Source: Anaerolineae bacterium (GTDB lineage: Bacteria; Chloroflexota; Anaerolineae; 4572-78; J111). Taken from it: a DNA stretch of 64,000 bases. The stretch spans positions 293,761 through 357,760 of the forward strand of contig JAHDWA010000003.1 in NCBI GenBank assembly GCA_023382535.1. Direction: 5' to 3'. Below are positions 43,389 to 51,983 of this stretch, in pieces. The position numbers and the translations under genes were made by a program. The number at the start of each line of letters is the position of its first letter. Within the stretch, counting starts at the first letter, position 1. The notes under the pieces were generated by a model. It ran no database searches and was not told the origin of the DNA. It was given only the letters and a program-made list of their open reading frames with translations.

Positions 43389-44521
43389 AATTTTGGCGCC
43401 AGCTTCGCTGGAAAATTATCGCCGGGCACATGCTGGTGGTTATTGTCGGGGTGCTTACGCTGTCGCTGGTCAGCGAGATCATCCGGCTGCGGACGATGCC
43501 CGCTGTTTTAGAGCCTTACCTTGAAATCCTGGCCCAGGCTGAGTCCCATGCCGAGATTGAACGGACAATCGCCGGCCTGGTGGAAACATTTTATCGCGAT
43601 GCTGTCTTTCGTTCGCTTATGATTGCTGCCTTGAGCGCTATTGTGACCGGACTGTTGACCAGCCTCTTTCTGGCCCGTGAGATTCTGCGGCCCCTGTGGC
43701 AGCTTGCGGACAGCAGCCAGCGCATTGCCAGCGGCCGTTACAGTGAACGGGTGACTGTTCCAGCCAGCACGGAATTAGCCCTGGTGGCTACTAACTTTAA
43801 CCAAATGGCTGAATCCCTGGAGCAGGTGGAACAGCAGCGGGTAGCTCTCATCAACAATGTGGCCCACGAACTGCGCACCCCGCTGACCGGCCTGGAAGGC
43901 TACCTGGAAGGGCTGCTGGACGGCCTTTTCAGCAGCGATCCGGAAACCTTTGCCCAGATGTCGCAGGAAGTACGCCGCCTGCACCGCCTGGTGGATGACT
44001 TGCAGGCTCTCTCCCTGGTAGAAGCCGGCCAATTTTCGCTTCGACTGGAAACGTTCGATCTTATTCCCGTTGTCACGCGGGTGGTTGCTCAACTCAAACC
44101 CCAGGCAATGGCCCAGTGCCTGGAAATCGTCACCGAACACTCTCTGCTCGAAATCTCCGTTTATGCGGACCCTGACCGCACCGCCCAGGTGGTAATCAAT
44201 TTGGTCGGTAATGCCATTCGTTATACCCCCGACGGCGGCTGTATTACCATTCGGGTTGATGTAAACGACGGCCTGGCTGGAGTCGAGGTGCAGGATAACG
44301 GTATCGGCATTCCCGCCGAAGAAGCCCCCTACATCTTTGAACGATTTTATCGGGTAGACCGGTCACGCTCCCGAACCAGCGGTGGCAGCGGTATCGGCCT
44401 GACCATTGCCCGTCACCTGGCCTGGGCTATGGGTGGCGATCTGACCGCCGCCAGCTCCGGCCCTGGTCAGGGCAGCACGTTTACCTTTACCCTCCCGCTG
44501 GCCCCGCCTAATCGCTTCTGA
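43385..44521 (+). CDS. Sensor histidine kinase
   Basis: 378 residues. Two transmembrane helices (~15-35 and ~78-100) bracket a small external loop, then HAMP (~100-150). The phospho-acceptor is His in NNVAHELRTPLTGLEGYLEG. The ATPase boxes are N (QVVINLVGNAIRYTP), G1 (VEVQDNGIGIPAEEAPYIFERFYR) and G2 (SGGSGIGLTIARHL). The external loop is only ~40 residues, so the signal may be membrane-linked or relayed by DUF2085 (inference). Cognate regulator is the overlapping upstream gene. Confidence 0.95.
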   Translation: MKFWRQLRWKIIAGHMLVVIVGVLTLSLVSEIIRLRTMPAVLEPYLEILAQAESHAEIERTIAGLVETFYRDAVFRSLMIAALSAIVTGLLTSLFLAREILRPLWQLADSSQRIASGRYSERVTVPASTELALVATNFNQMAESLEQVEQQRVALINNVAHELRTPLTGLEGYLEGLLDGLFSSDPETFAQMSQEVRRLHRLVDDLQALSLVEAGQFSLRLETFDLIPVVTRVVAQLKPQAMAQCLEIVTEHSLLEISVYADPDRTAQVVINLVGNAIRYTPDGGCITIRVDVNDGLAGVEVQDNGIGIPAEEAPYIFERFYRVDRSRSRTSGGSGIGLTIARHLAWAMGGDLTAASSGPGQGSTFTFTLPLAPPNRF

Positions 44522-44542
44522 CTTCCAATTCTCCCATCTTCC

Positions 44543-44596
44543 CTTACACAATCCTTACATTGACCTTATCCTGCTTTTACAAAGCTTTGTTATCGT
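44543..44596 (+). promoter_or_regulatory. Four-box Pho-like promoter, copy 1 (rhodanese/SulP operon)
   Basis: Heptamers CTTACAC (44543), CTTACAT (44554), CTTATCC (44565) and TTTACAA (44576) start exactly 11 bp apart, each followed by a 4-nt spacer. Eight nt after the last box comes TATCGT (44591-44596) as -10. The predicted transcript starts about 50 nt before the ATG at 44653. Confidence 0.75.
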
Positions 44597-44652
44597 TAAA
44601 CTTGTAAACTGATATGTTTCTCATTCAATCTATATCCGACGGAGTTAAACAA

Positions 44653-45024
44653 ATGTTACAAAGCTTATTTGGTTACCGGCAGGCGACGCCCTCTTCCCGA
44701 CAAAACAGTAGAATTCAGACCACAACCCCTCAAGAACTGTACCAGCGCTTGCAGAATCACGAATCGCTGGTGATAGTGGATGTGCGCTCACCCGATGAGT
44801 ACCGCTATGATGGTCATATCCGCGGGTCCCGTTTGTTACCGCTGCCGGTTCTCTTGCAGCGAAGTGAGGAGTTGCCCAAGGACCAGGCCATCATCTGCGT
44901 CTGCCGTTCCGGCAACCGCAGCCATGTCGCGTGTGAACAATTGGCCAGCCGGGGCTTCACCAATGTTACCAACCTGGTGGGAGGAATGATTAGCTGGCGC
45001 CAGGCCGGTTTGCCGGCTGCCTAA
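44653..45024 (+). CDS. Single-domain rhodanese
   Basis: Sulfurtransferase that carries sulfane sulfur as a Cys persulfide. The rhodanese fold shows VIVDVRSPDEYRYDGHIRGSRLLPL and the active loop ICVCRSGNRS with the catalytic Cys, then FTNVTNLVGGMISWRQAGLP. GGAG precedes the ATG at 44653; an upstream in-frame ATG at 44614 would lie almost at the transcription start. First gene of the sulfur operon, followed by a SulP gene. Confidence 0.92.
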   Translation: MLQSLFGYRQATPSSRQNSRIQTTTPQELYQRLQNHESLVIVDVRSPDEYRYDGHIRGSRLLPLPVLLQRSEELPKDQAIICVCRSGNRSHVACEQLASRGFTNVTNLVGGMISWRQAGLPAA

Positions 45025-45098
45025 GTAATGGTTCAACGCATCTGGGGCCTGCAAGACTTCGGGTGTCTGCTCCGGTTTCCTGATAAGAGGTGGGCGAC

Positions 45099-46871
45099 AT
45101 GGCCACACTGGAAGCGGTAAGCTCCGCACCAATACAACGTCGGGCTGAGAAATCGCCTCTCAGCCGTTTTTTGCCTTTTCTAGATTGGCTGGTCCACTAC
45201 CAGCGAGCTAACCTGGTCGGGGACCTGATGGCCGGTATTATCGTGGCGATTATGCTGGTGCCCCAGGGCATGGCCTATGCCCTGTTGGCCGGACTTCCGC
45301 CCCAGGTGGGTCTGTACGCCAGTATTGCGCCCCTGATAATTTATGGACTGCTGGGCACCAGCCGGACTCTGGCCGTTGGACCGGTGGCGATTGTCTCCCT
45401 GTTAGTCGTGAGCGGGGTCAGCCCTCTTGCTGAACCGGGCAGTGCCACCTACATCCAACTGGTTCTGACTTTGGCCTTGTTGGTGGGCTTGATTCAGGTC
45501 GTTATGGGCCTGGTCAGGCTGGGCTTTCTGGTCAATTTTCTCAGCCACCCGGTTCTGTCCGGCTTTACCAGCGCGGCTGCAATTGTGATTGGGTTCAGCC
45601 AGTTCAAGCACCTGCTGGGTGTGTCCATCCCGCAAACGGAGCAGCTTTATGAACTGCTGTTTCATCTCGCTCAACGCCTGGGTGGAAGTAACCCGGTTAC
45701 CGTGAGCATCGGTCTGGGAAGTGTAGGGGTTCTGCTCTATTTCAAGTACGGGCTGGGGAAGCAGCTCAAACGGTGGGCTGTGTCTGAACGCCTGATTGTG
45801 CCCCTGACCCGGAGCGCGCCGTTGGTGGTGGTCCTGCTGGGAACGGGACTCGTCTGGGCTTTGAGCCTGCATGAGCAGGCCAACGTCAAAATTGTCGCCG
45901 AGGTGCCCGCCGGTTTACCGGGCTTGACCCTGCCCCTACTTGACCCGCAGGTGTGGCAGCTTCTTCTGCCTACGGCGCTGGCTATCAGCTTCGTGGGTTA
46001 TATGGAAAGTATCTCTGTGGCCAAATCCTTGGCCAGCAAACGGCGGCAAAAAATAGATGCCGACCAGGAATTAATTGCCCTGGGCGCGGCTAACCTGGGG
46101 GCAACGCTGACCGGCGGCTATCCGGTTACGGGCGGCTTCAGCCGCTCGGTGGTCAACTTTGCGGCCGGAGCTAATACCGGCCTGGCTTCCCTCATTACCG
46201 CCGCGTTGATTGCTCTAACGGTCATCTTTTTAACCCCGCTTTTTTACTTTCTACCCCAGGCAGTACTGGCCGCGATCATCATTGTCGCCGTAGTCGGTTT
46301 GATTGATCTGGCGACACTCAGGCATGTCTGGCATTACAACAAAGCGGATGCGGCCTCACTGATTGTCACCTTTCTGACGGTGCTGGCATTGGGGGTCGAG
46401 GTTGGGATTGGGGTGGGTGTCGCCGTCACCATCCTTCTTTTTCTGTGGCGGACCAGCCGGCCGCATGTGGCTGTCGTCGGTCGCCTGGGCCAGAGCGAAA
46501 CTTACCGCAATATTCTGCGCCACCCTGTCAAAACTTGTCCGCATGTGGTCGCGATGCGGGTGGACGAGAGCCTCTATTTTGCTAATACCAAGTTCCTGGA
46601 AGATTGCGTCCTGGGCATCATCGCCGAGCGGCCCGAAGTAAAGCACCTGGTCCTTAGCGGCATTGCCATCAATTTCATTGACGCCAGCGCCCTGGAAACC
46701 CTGGCAGCCTTGGTCGAAGAGCTGCGTTCTGCAGGCGTGGAATTTCACCTGGCTGAGATAAAAGGACCGGTGATGGACCGGCTCAAGGCGATTGGCTTTG
46801 TGGACAAAATAGGCCCGGATCATATCCACCTGAGCACTCACGAGGCCATGCAAGTTTTGAATTGCGTTTAA
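45099..46871 (+). CDS. SulP/SLC26 anion permease with STAS domain
   Basis: 590 residues. The transmembrane domain has the SulP signature region LVGDLMAGIIVAIMLVPQGMAYALLAGLPPQVGLYAS and GGYPVTGGFSRSVVNFAAGANTG. The C-terminal STAS domain (~460-580) is VVAMRVDESLYFANTKFLED ... FIDASALETLAALVEEL. SulP proteins move sulfate, bicarbonate or related anions. In this island export of sulfate from sulfur oxidation is the favoured role (inference). AAGAGG precedes the ATG at 45099. It ends 26 bp before the ferredoxin/NrfD gene. Confidence 0.93.
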   Translation: MATLEAVSSAPIQRRAEKSPLSRFLPFLDWLVHYQRANLVGDLMAGIIVAIMLVPQGMAYALLAGLPPQVGLYASIAPLIIYGLLGTSRTLAVGPVAIVSLLVVSGVSPLAEPGSATYIQLVLTLALLVGLIQVVMGLVRLGFLVNFLSHPVLSGFTSAAAIVIGFSQFKHLLGVSIPQTEQLYELLFHLAQRLGGSNPVTVSIGLGSVGVLLYFKYGLGKQLKRWAVSERLIVPLTRSAPLVVVLLGTGLVWALSLHEQANVKIVAEVPAGLPGLTLPLLDPQVWQLLLPTALAISFVGYMESISVAKSLASKRRQKIDADQELIALGAANLGATLTGGYPVTGGFSRSVVNFAAGANTGLASLITAALIALTVIFLTPLFYFLPQAVLAAIIIVAVVGLIDLATLRHVWHYNKADAASLIVTFLTVLALGVEVGIGVGVAVTILLFLWRTSRPHVAVVGRLGQSETYRNILRHPVKTCPHVVAMRVDESLYFANTKFLEDCVLGIIAERPEVKHLVLSGIAINFIDASALETLAALVEELRSAGVEFHLAEIKGPVMDRLKAIGFVDKIGPDHIHLSTHEAMQVLNCV

Positions 46872-46897
46872 CGAAAAAAATTGAGGGGGGAAAGTGG

Positions 46898-48649
46898 ATG
46901 AACTACGGCTTTGTCATCAACAATAAAACCTGCATTGGCTGTCACGCCTGCAGCACCGCCTGCAAGTCTGAGAACGAGGTGCCGCTGGGGGTCTACCGCA
47001 CCTGGGTCAAGTACGTCGAGAAGGGCGAATATCCTCACAGCCGGCGTTACTTCCAGGTCAGCCGCTGCAATCACTGCGCCAACCCGCCCTGCGTCCGCAT
47101 CTGCCCGGTGACGGCCATGTACCAGCGCCACGACGGGATTGTCGAATTTGATCCCGACGTGTGCATTGGCTGTAAAGCCTGTATGCAGGCTTGCCCCTAC
47201 GACGCCATCTATCTCGACCCCGAAACCCGGACGGCGGCCAAGTGTCACTTCTGCTCCCACCGCACCGACATCGGCTTGCAGCCCGCCTGCGTTGTGGTCT
47301 GCCCGACCCAGTCCATTATCGCCGGCGATCTGGACGACTCCAACAGCCACATTCGCCACCTGCTGGCCCACGAAAAGGTCAGCGTGCGCAAGCCGGAGCA
47401 GGGCACCGCCCCCAAGTTATTTTATATTGACGGCGACGACGTGGGCTTGACCCCCACCGCCACCCAGGCCAGCTTTATGTGGACCGACCTGGTTTCCGAA
47501 CAAAGCGTGGCTGCCTCTGCCAACGGCCAAACCAACGGCCGCTATGAAATCATCCCCCTGACAGCCGTTCAGCGCAACGGCCACTCGCTGATCTCAGACC
47601 ACGACTCAATCCCAAATCCCAAATCTCAAATCTCAAATCTCAAATCCCTTTCCGGCGTGCCCATCCGCACCCCTCAACAACAAGGTACTGGCTATCACGG
47701 CCCGATCCATCTGGGCGCAGGCCGTATCGCCGAACATTTGACGCAGACCACCTACAACGCCCAGCACAAAATTCCCTGGCACTGGCCGGTGCCGGCTTAT
47801 CTGGTGACAAAAGGCATCGGCAGCGGCCTCTTTGCGCTCCTGGCTATTTTCTTTGGACTGAACCTGGTTGACTTCAATCCCCTGTTGGCTTTGGCCGGCA
47901 GTTTTACCTCTCTTCTGTTTATCGGTCTCACAACTTTGCTTTTGGTGCTGGACCTTGATCAGCCGCTGAAGTTCTACACCATCCTGACCCGGCCTCAGTG
48001 GCGCTCGTGGCTGACGCGCGGGGCTTTCATCCTGATCGGCTTTACCCTCGTCGTCAGCCTGTGGTTCTTGATTGAGGGCGCGGCCTATATGGGACTGGTA
48101 GATCCGGCCATCGCGGCGATGACCCGCCGGCCGCTGCTGGCGATTGGTTTTGTTCTGGCGGTGGCTGCGGCCATTTACACTGCTTTCCTGTTCGGCCAGG
48201 CCGAAGGGCGCGACCTGTGGCAGAGCACGCTGCTGCCGGCCCACCTCGTTATCCAGGCAGTCATGGTCGGCTCAGCGACCCTGCTGGCGCTGGGGCTTTG
48301 GGCGCCCCTGGCTCCGGCGATGGCCACCGCTTTAACCTGGATTTTTGGCGTATCGCTGGTCGTGGATCTCTTTGTGACCCTGCTCGGCGAATTTGGCATG
48401 CCCCACGCCTCCGAAGTCGCCGCCCGCGCCGCGCACGACATCAGTCACGGCAGGTATCGAAACTATTTCTGGGCGGGTTCCATCGGCTTAGGCCATCTGG
48501 TGCCGCTGGTTCTACTGCTCGTTGGTGGTTTGATGACCCCCTCTCCTCCGACGGGCTTACTGGCCTTTGCGGCCATAATGACCATTGTTGGCCTGTATTT
48601 GTTTGAATATGCCTTCGTCATGGCCCCCCAGGAGATACCCAATTCATAA
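46898..48649 (+). CDS. Fused four-cluster ferredoxin (PsrB/DmsB type) and NrfD membrane subunit
   Basis: 583 residues combining two subunits normally encoded separately. Residues ~1-175 carry four [4Fe-4S] motifs: CIGCHACSTAC, CNHCANPPCVRIC, CIGCKACMQAC and CHFCSHRTDIGLQPACVVVC. A linker (~175-275) contains heptamer-repeat sequence (SIPNPKSQISNLKSLSG). Residues ~285-580 are an NrfD/PsrC-like polytopic domain starting WHWPVPAYLVTKGIGSGLFAL. Together they would pass electrons between the molybdoenzyme encoded next and the quinone pool. GAGGGGGG precedes the ATG at 46898. Confidence 0.92.
   Translation: MNYGFVINNKTCIGCHACSTACKSENEVPLGVYRTWVKYVEKGEYPHSRRYFQVSRCNHCANPPCVRICPVTAMYQRHDGIVEFDPDVCIGCKACMQACPYDAIYLDPETRTAAKCHFCSHRTDIGLQPACVVVCPTQSIIAGDLDDSNSHIRHLLAHEKVSVRKPEQGTAPKLFYIDGDDVGLTPTATQASFMWTDLVSEQSVAASANGQTNGRYEIIPLTAVQRNGHSLISDHDSIPNPKSQISNLKSLSGVPIRTPQQQGTGYHGPIHLGAGRIAEHLTQTTYNAQHKIPWHWPVPAYLVTKGIGSGLFALLAIFFGLNLVDFNPLLALAGSFTSLLFIGLTTLLLVLDLDQPLKFYTILTRPQWRSWLTRGAFILIGFTLVVSLWFLIEGAAYMGLVDPAIAAMTRRPLLAIGFVLAVAAAIYTAFLFGQAEGRDLWQSTLLPAHLVIQAVMVGSATLLALGLWAPLAPAMATALTWIFGVSLVVDLFVTLLGEFGMPHASEVAARAAHDISHGRYRNYFWAGSIGLGHLVPLVLLLVGGLMTPSPPTGLLAFAAIMTIVGLYLFEYAFVMAPQEIPNS
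47605..47648. repeat. Tandem heptamers AAATCYC inside a coding sequence
   Basis: AAATCCC, AAATCTC, AAATCTC, AAATCTC, AAATCCC in tandem, preceded by a related word, in the linker between ferredoxin and NrfD domains. Same style as the intergenic words but single-armed and kept in frame. Confidence 0.8.
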
Positions 48650-48651
48650 GC

Positions 48652-48738
48652 AGGAAGTAGGGACGCGAAGCGAGGAGTATGGAGTAGAGGGATAACTTCC
48701 CCAGACCCCTACTCCCTACTTCCTACTCCTTACTCCTA
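48652..48738. repeat. Heptamer-word hairpin (word CCTACTC)
   Basis: AGGAAGTAGGG (48652-48662) pairs exactly with CCCTACTTCCT (48714-48724). The right arm reads CCTACTC, CCTACTT, CCTACTC, CTTACTC. It fills the gap before the molybdoenzyme gene. Confidence 0.8.
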
Positions 48739-48751
48739 TCCGGAGAGATTG

Positions 48752-51700
48752 ATGAAAGAAAAACTGACCCGTTTTCTCAATGCAGTGACTCATTTGAGCC
48801 AAACCCAACAGCCAGCCTGGGCCACCTCAGTAGGTCAAATGAAGGGAGACACCCCTCAAGTTGAGCCGATTGACCAGATAGCCGCCACAGGACAAACCCA
48901 ACCGAACGGTAATGCTGCCATCTCTGATCTTCCAACCTTCCAACCTTCCAACCTTCCAACCCTCCCCCCTTCCCCCAACCTGGTCAGCTACCCTCCGCCG
49001 GAAAAGTGGGATGACTGGGTTGAATACGATCCCAAAGCCTGGCCGAAGAAAAAGCCTCGCAATTACATGCTCGTACCCACCATCTGTTTCAACTGCGAGA
49101 GCGCCTGCGGCCTGCTGGGCTACGTAGATAAAGAAACCCTCGAAATCCAGAAGTTTGAAGGCAACCCCCTCCATCCCGGCAGCCGGGGGCGCAACTGCGC
49201 CAAGGGGCCGGCCACCCACAACCAGATCTACGACCCGGAGCGCATCCTTTTCCCGCTCAAGCGGGTTGGCCAGCGCGGCGAGGGCAAGTGGCAGCGCGTC
49301 ACCTGGGATGAAGTGCTGGACGATTTGGCCGGGCGCATCCGCAAAGCCTTTCTGGAAGAGCGCCACAACGAGATTATGTACCACGTCGGCCGCCCCGGCC
49401 ACGACGGGCTGATGGAATGGGTCCTCTTTGCCTGGGGCGTGGACAGCCACAACAGCCACACCAATGTCTGCTCTTCCGGGGGACGGGCCGGTTACGCCTT
49501 TTGGATGGGCCTCGACCGCCCTTCGCCCGACCACGCCAATGCCCGCGTGATCTTATTACTCAGTTCGCACCTGGAAACGGGCCATTACTTCAACCCCCAC
49601 GCCCAGCGGATTCTGGAAGGCAAGCAGGCCGGGGCCAAATTGATCGTCATTGACACCCGCCTGTCCAACACGGCCAGCCACGCCGACTACTGGCTGTCGC
49701 CCTGGCCCGGCACCGAGGCCGTTATCTTCCTGGCCGTTGCCAATCACCTGATCCAGACCGGCCAGTACAACAAAGACTTTGTCCAAACGTGGGTCAATTG
49801 GACCGAATACCTGCGCCACGAGTGGCCCAATGAACCCTGTACTTTTGAAACCTTTGAAGCCAAGCTCAAGGAAATCTACGCCAGCTACACCTTTGAGTTT
49901 GCCGCCGCCGAGAGCGGCGTCGAGGCTGATTTAATCCGTAAAGTCACCGAGGAAGTGGCCCGCTGTGAGGGCAAACTGGCCGCCCACACCTGGCGCAGTG
50001 CTACCGCCGGCCATCTGGGCGGCTGGCAAATTGCCCGCGCCCTGTGGTTCCTCAACGTGCTGACCGGATCGGTGGGAGTCAGCGGCGGCACCTCGGCCAG
50101 CGCCTGGGACAAATGGACGCCCCGGCCGTACAAGCTGGCGCCCCACCCCAAACGCTGGAATGAACTGACCTGGCCGCAAGAGTATCCCCTGACTTTCTTT
50201 GAACTGAGCTACCTGCTCCCCCACTTTTTGAAGGAGGGCCGGGGCAAGCTTGACACCTACTTTACCCGCGTCTACAACCCGGTCTGGACCAACCCTGACG
50301 GCATGTCGTGGCTGGAAATGCTGACCGACGAGTCGATGGTGGGGGTCCATGCCTGCCTGACGCCCACCTGGAGTGAAACCGCCTGGTTCGCCGATTATGT
50401 CCTGCCCATGGGCCACGCGCCGGAACGGTACGATACCATGAGCCAGGAGACCCATGCCGGAGCCTGGCTGGCCTTTCGCCAGCCGGTGCGCCGGGCCGCT
50501 TTGGAACGGCTGGGCCAGCCGGTCGAGTACAGCTACGAAGCCAACCCCGGCCAGGTCTGGGAGGAGACAGAATTTTGGATTGAACTCTCGTGGCGGATTG
50601 ATCCCGATGGCGCGCTGGGTATCCGCCACTATTTTGAGTCGCCCTACCGGCCCAGCGAAAAAATCACTGCCCAGGAATATTACCGCTGGATGTTTGAAAA
50701 CAGCGTGCCTGGCCTGCCGGAAGCTGCGGCCAAAGAGGGGCTGACTCCCTACGAGTATATGAGCAAGTATGGCGCTTTTGAGATTCGTCAGGGTGCGGAA
50801 AAGCCCTACGCCCAGCCGGTGGCGGCTGAGCTGTTGGACAACGCCAGTGCGGATCCCACGTCTGGTATTGTCTATACCCAGGCGCCGGCCAAACCGGGGG
50901 CCAATATCACTCCCTATCCCGCTTTCCCCGGCGACGAGCGAGGCCGGCCCATTGGCCTCAAGGTCGGCGAACAGGTGGTGCGCGGCTTCGATACCCCCTC
51001 CCGCCGCCTGGAGTTTTACTCCACCACCCTAGCCGACTGGGGCTGGCCGGAGCAGGCCGTTCCCGGCTACATCAAGAGTCACGTCCATCCCGACCATCTT
51101 GATCAAACCGCCAACGAATTTGTGCTGCTGCCGACCTTCCGCCTGCCGACGATGATCCATACCCGCTCCGGCAACAGCAAGTGGCTGAACGAGATCAGCC
51201 ACAAAAACCCGCTCTGGCTTCACCCGAGCGATGCACGGCGGCTGGGCGTCAATACGGGCGACCTGGTTCGGGTGACCACTGACATTGGCTATTTTGTCAT
51301 CAAGTGCTGGGTAACGGAAGGAATTCGTCCCGGTGTGGCGGCCTGCTCGCATCACATGGGGCGCTGGCGGCTGCACGAAACAGGCATGGAACGCTGGTCG
51401 TCGGCCCTGGTGGATTTGCAGCCGGACGGCGAGGGCCGCTGGCGCATGCGCCAACTGAGTGGGGCGCAGCCTTTTGAAAGCAGCGACCCTGACTCACAGC
51501 GCATCTGGTGGCAGGATGTCGGCGTGCATCAAAACCTGGCCTTCCCGGTTCACCCCGATCCCATTAGCGGCATGCACTGCTGGCATCAGAAGGTCAAGCT
51601 GGAAAAAGCGCCCGCCGGGGACAGCTACGGCGACATCTTGGTGGATACGCAGAAATCCCATGCCATCTACCGGGAGTGGCTGGCCATGACCCGGCCTGCC

Positions 51701-51901
51701 GCTCAGGTGTCGCCCGACGGCGCCCGCCGGCCTTACTGGTTATTACGGCCGTTCCGCCCGCAGCGAGAGGCTTACCGGCTGCCGCCAGGTGCGGCCCAGG
51801 AGGCTGCTGCGGCTGCAGTGAGTAAGCCCCAACCTAATGGGGCCAACAGGCCGGAAGCTGCGCCGGCCGAAATGCCGGTTTCCCGATTGCCTGAGGAGTG
51901 A
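48752..51901 (+). CDS. Molybdopterin oxidoreductase catalytic subunit (PsrA/PhsA/SoeA-like)
   Basis: 1,049 residues, DMSO-reductase superfamily. The [4Fe-4S] motif is CFNCESACGLLG ... GRNCAKGPA near residues 112-155. The Mo-ligand region is NSHTNVCSSGGRAGYAFWMG, with Cys the likely ligand as in polysulfide and thiosulfate reductases and SoeA. Pterin-binding segments include VIDTRLSNTASHADYWLSPWPGTE and, near the end, HTRSGNSKWLNEIS ... HPSDARRLGVNTGDLVRV. There is no twin-arginine signal; the first ~85 residues are low-complexity, partly encoded by octamer repeats. A cytoplasmic location fits a sulfite dehydrogenase of SoeABC type, given the sulfur neighbours. Polysulfide, thiosulfate or tetrathionate reductase remain possible. 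GGAGAG precedes the ATG. Confidence 0.9.
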   Translation: MKEKLTRFLNAVTHLSQTQQPAWATSVGQMKGDTPQVEPIDQIAATGQTQPNGNAAISDLPTFQPSNLPTLPPSPNLVSYPPPEKWDDWVEYDPKAWPKKKPRNYMLVPTICFNCESACGLLGYVDKETLEIQKFEGNPLHPGSRGRNCAKGPATHNQIYDPERILFPLKRVGQRGEGKWQRVTWDEVLDDLAGRIRKAFLEERHNEIMYHVGRPGHDGLMEWVLFAWGVDSHNSHTNVCSSGGRAGYAFWMGLDRPSPDHANARVILLLSSHLETGHYFNPHAQRILEGKQAGAKLIVIDTRLSNTASHADYWLSPWPGTEAVIFLAVANHLIQTGQYNKDFVQTWVNWTEYLRHEWPNEPCTFETFEAKLKEIYASYTFEFAAAESGVEADLIRKVTEEVARCEGKLAAHTWRSATAGHLGGWQIARALWFLNVLTGSVGVSGGTSASAWDKWTPRPYKLAPHPKRWNELTWPQEYPLTFFELSYLLPHFLKEGRGKLDTYFTRVYNPVWTNPDGMSWLEMLTDESMVGVHACLTPTWSETAWFADYVLPMGHAPERYDTMSQETHAGAWLAFRQPVRRAALERLGQPVEYSYEANPGQVWEETEFWIELSWRIDPDGALGIRHYFESPYRPSEKITAQEYYRWMFENSVPGLPEAAAKEGLTPYEYMSKYGAFEIRQGAEKPYAQPVAAELLDNASADPTSGIVYTQAPAKPGANITPYPAFPGDERGRPIGLKVGEQVVRGFDTPSRRLEFYSTTLADWGWPEQAVPGYIKSHVHPDHLDQTANEFVLLPTFRLPTMIHTRSGNSKWLNEISHKNPLWLHPSDARRLGVNTGDLVRVTTDIGYFVIKCWVTEGIRPGVAACSHHMGRWRLHETGMERWSSALVDLQPDGEGRWRMRQLSGAQPFESSDPDSQRIWWQDVGVHQNLAFPVHPDPISGMHCWHQKVKLEKAPAGDSYGDILVDTQKSHAIYREWLAMTRPAAQVSPDGARRPYWLLRPFRPQREAYRLPPGAAQEAAAAAVSKPQPNGANRPEAAPAEMPVSRLPEE
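48927..48962. repeat. Tandem octamers CTTCCAAC inside a coding sequence
   Basis: Four copies of an eight-base unit (TTCCAACC in one register) encode an LPTFQPSNLPT-like stretch in the N-terminal extension of the molybdoenzyme. It ends in a C-rich tract. Confidence 0.8.
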
Positions 51902-51911
51902 GTAGAGAATC

Positions 51912-51958
51912 TTGACAAGGTTTGGCAGTTAAAGGCATATTAATTCTCATAATGAGAA
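51912..51958 (+). promoter_or_regulatory. Promoter with 7-1-7 palindromic operator before SulP-rhodanese
   Basis: TTGACA (51912-51917) with a possible -10 CATATT 18 nt later, immediately followed by TTCTCATAATGAGAA (51944-51958), arms of 7 bp around one base. The position over the start site suits a repressor site. Binding protein unknown. Confidence 0.55.
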
Positions 51959-51983
51959 AGGATTATTATCAGCGGAGGATGAA

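Noticed and set aside
44576..44604. TTTACA as an ordinary -35 box
   Set aside because: No -10 hexamer occurs 16-18 bp downstream in all three copies, whereas a TANNNT hexamer 8 nt after the last heptamer is constant in all three.
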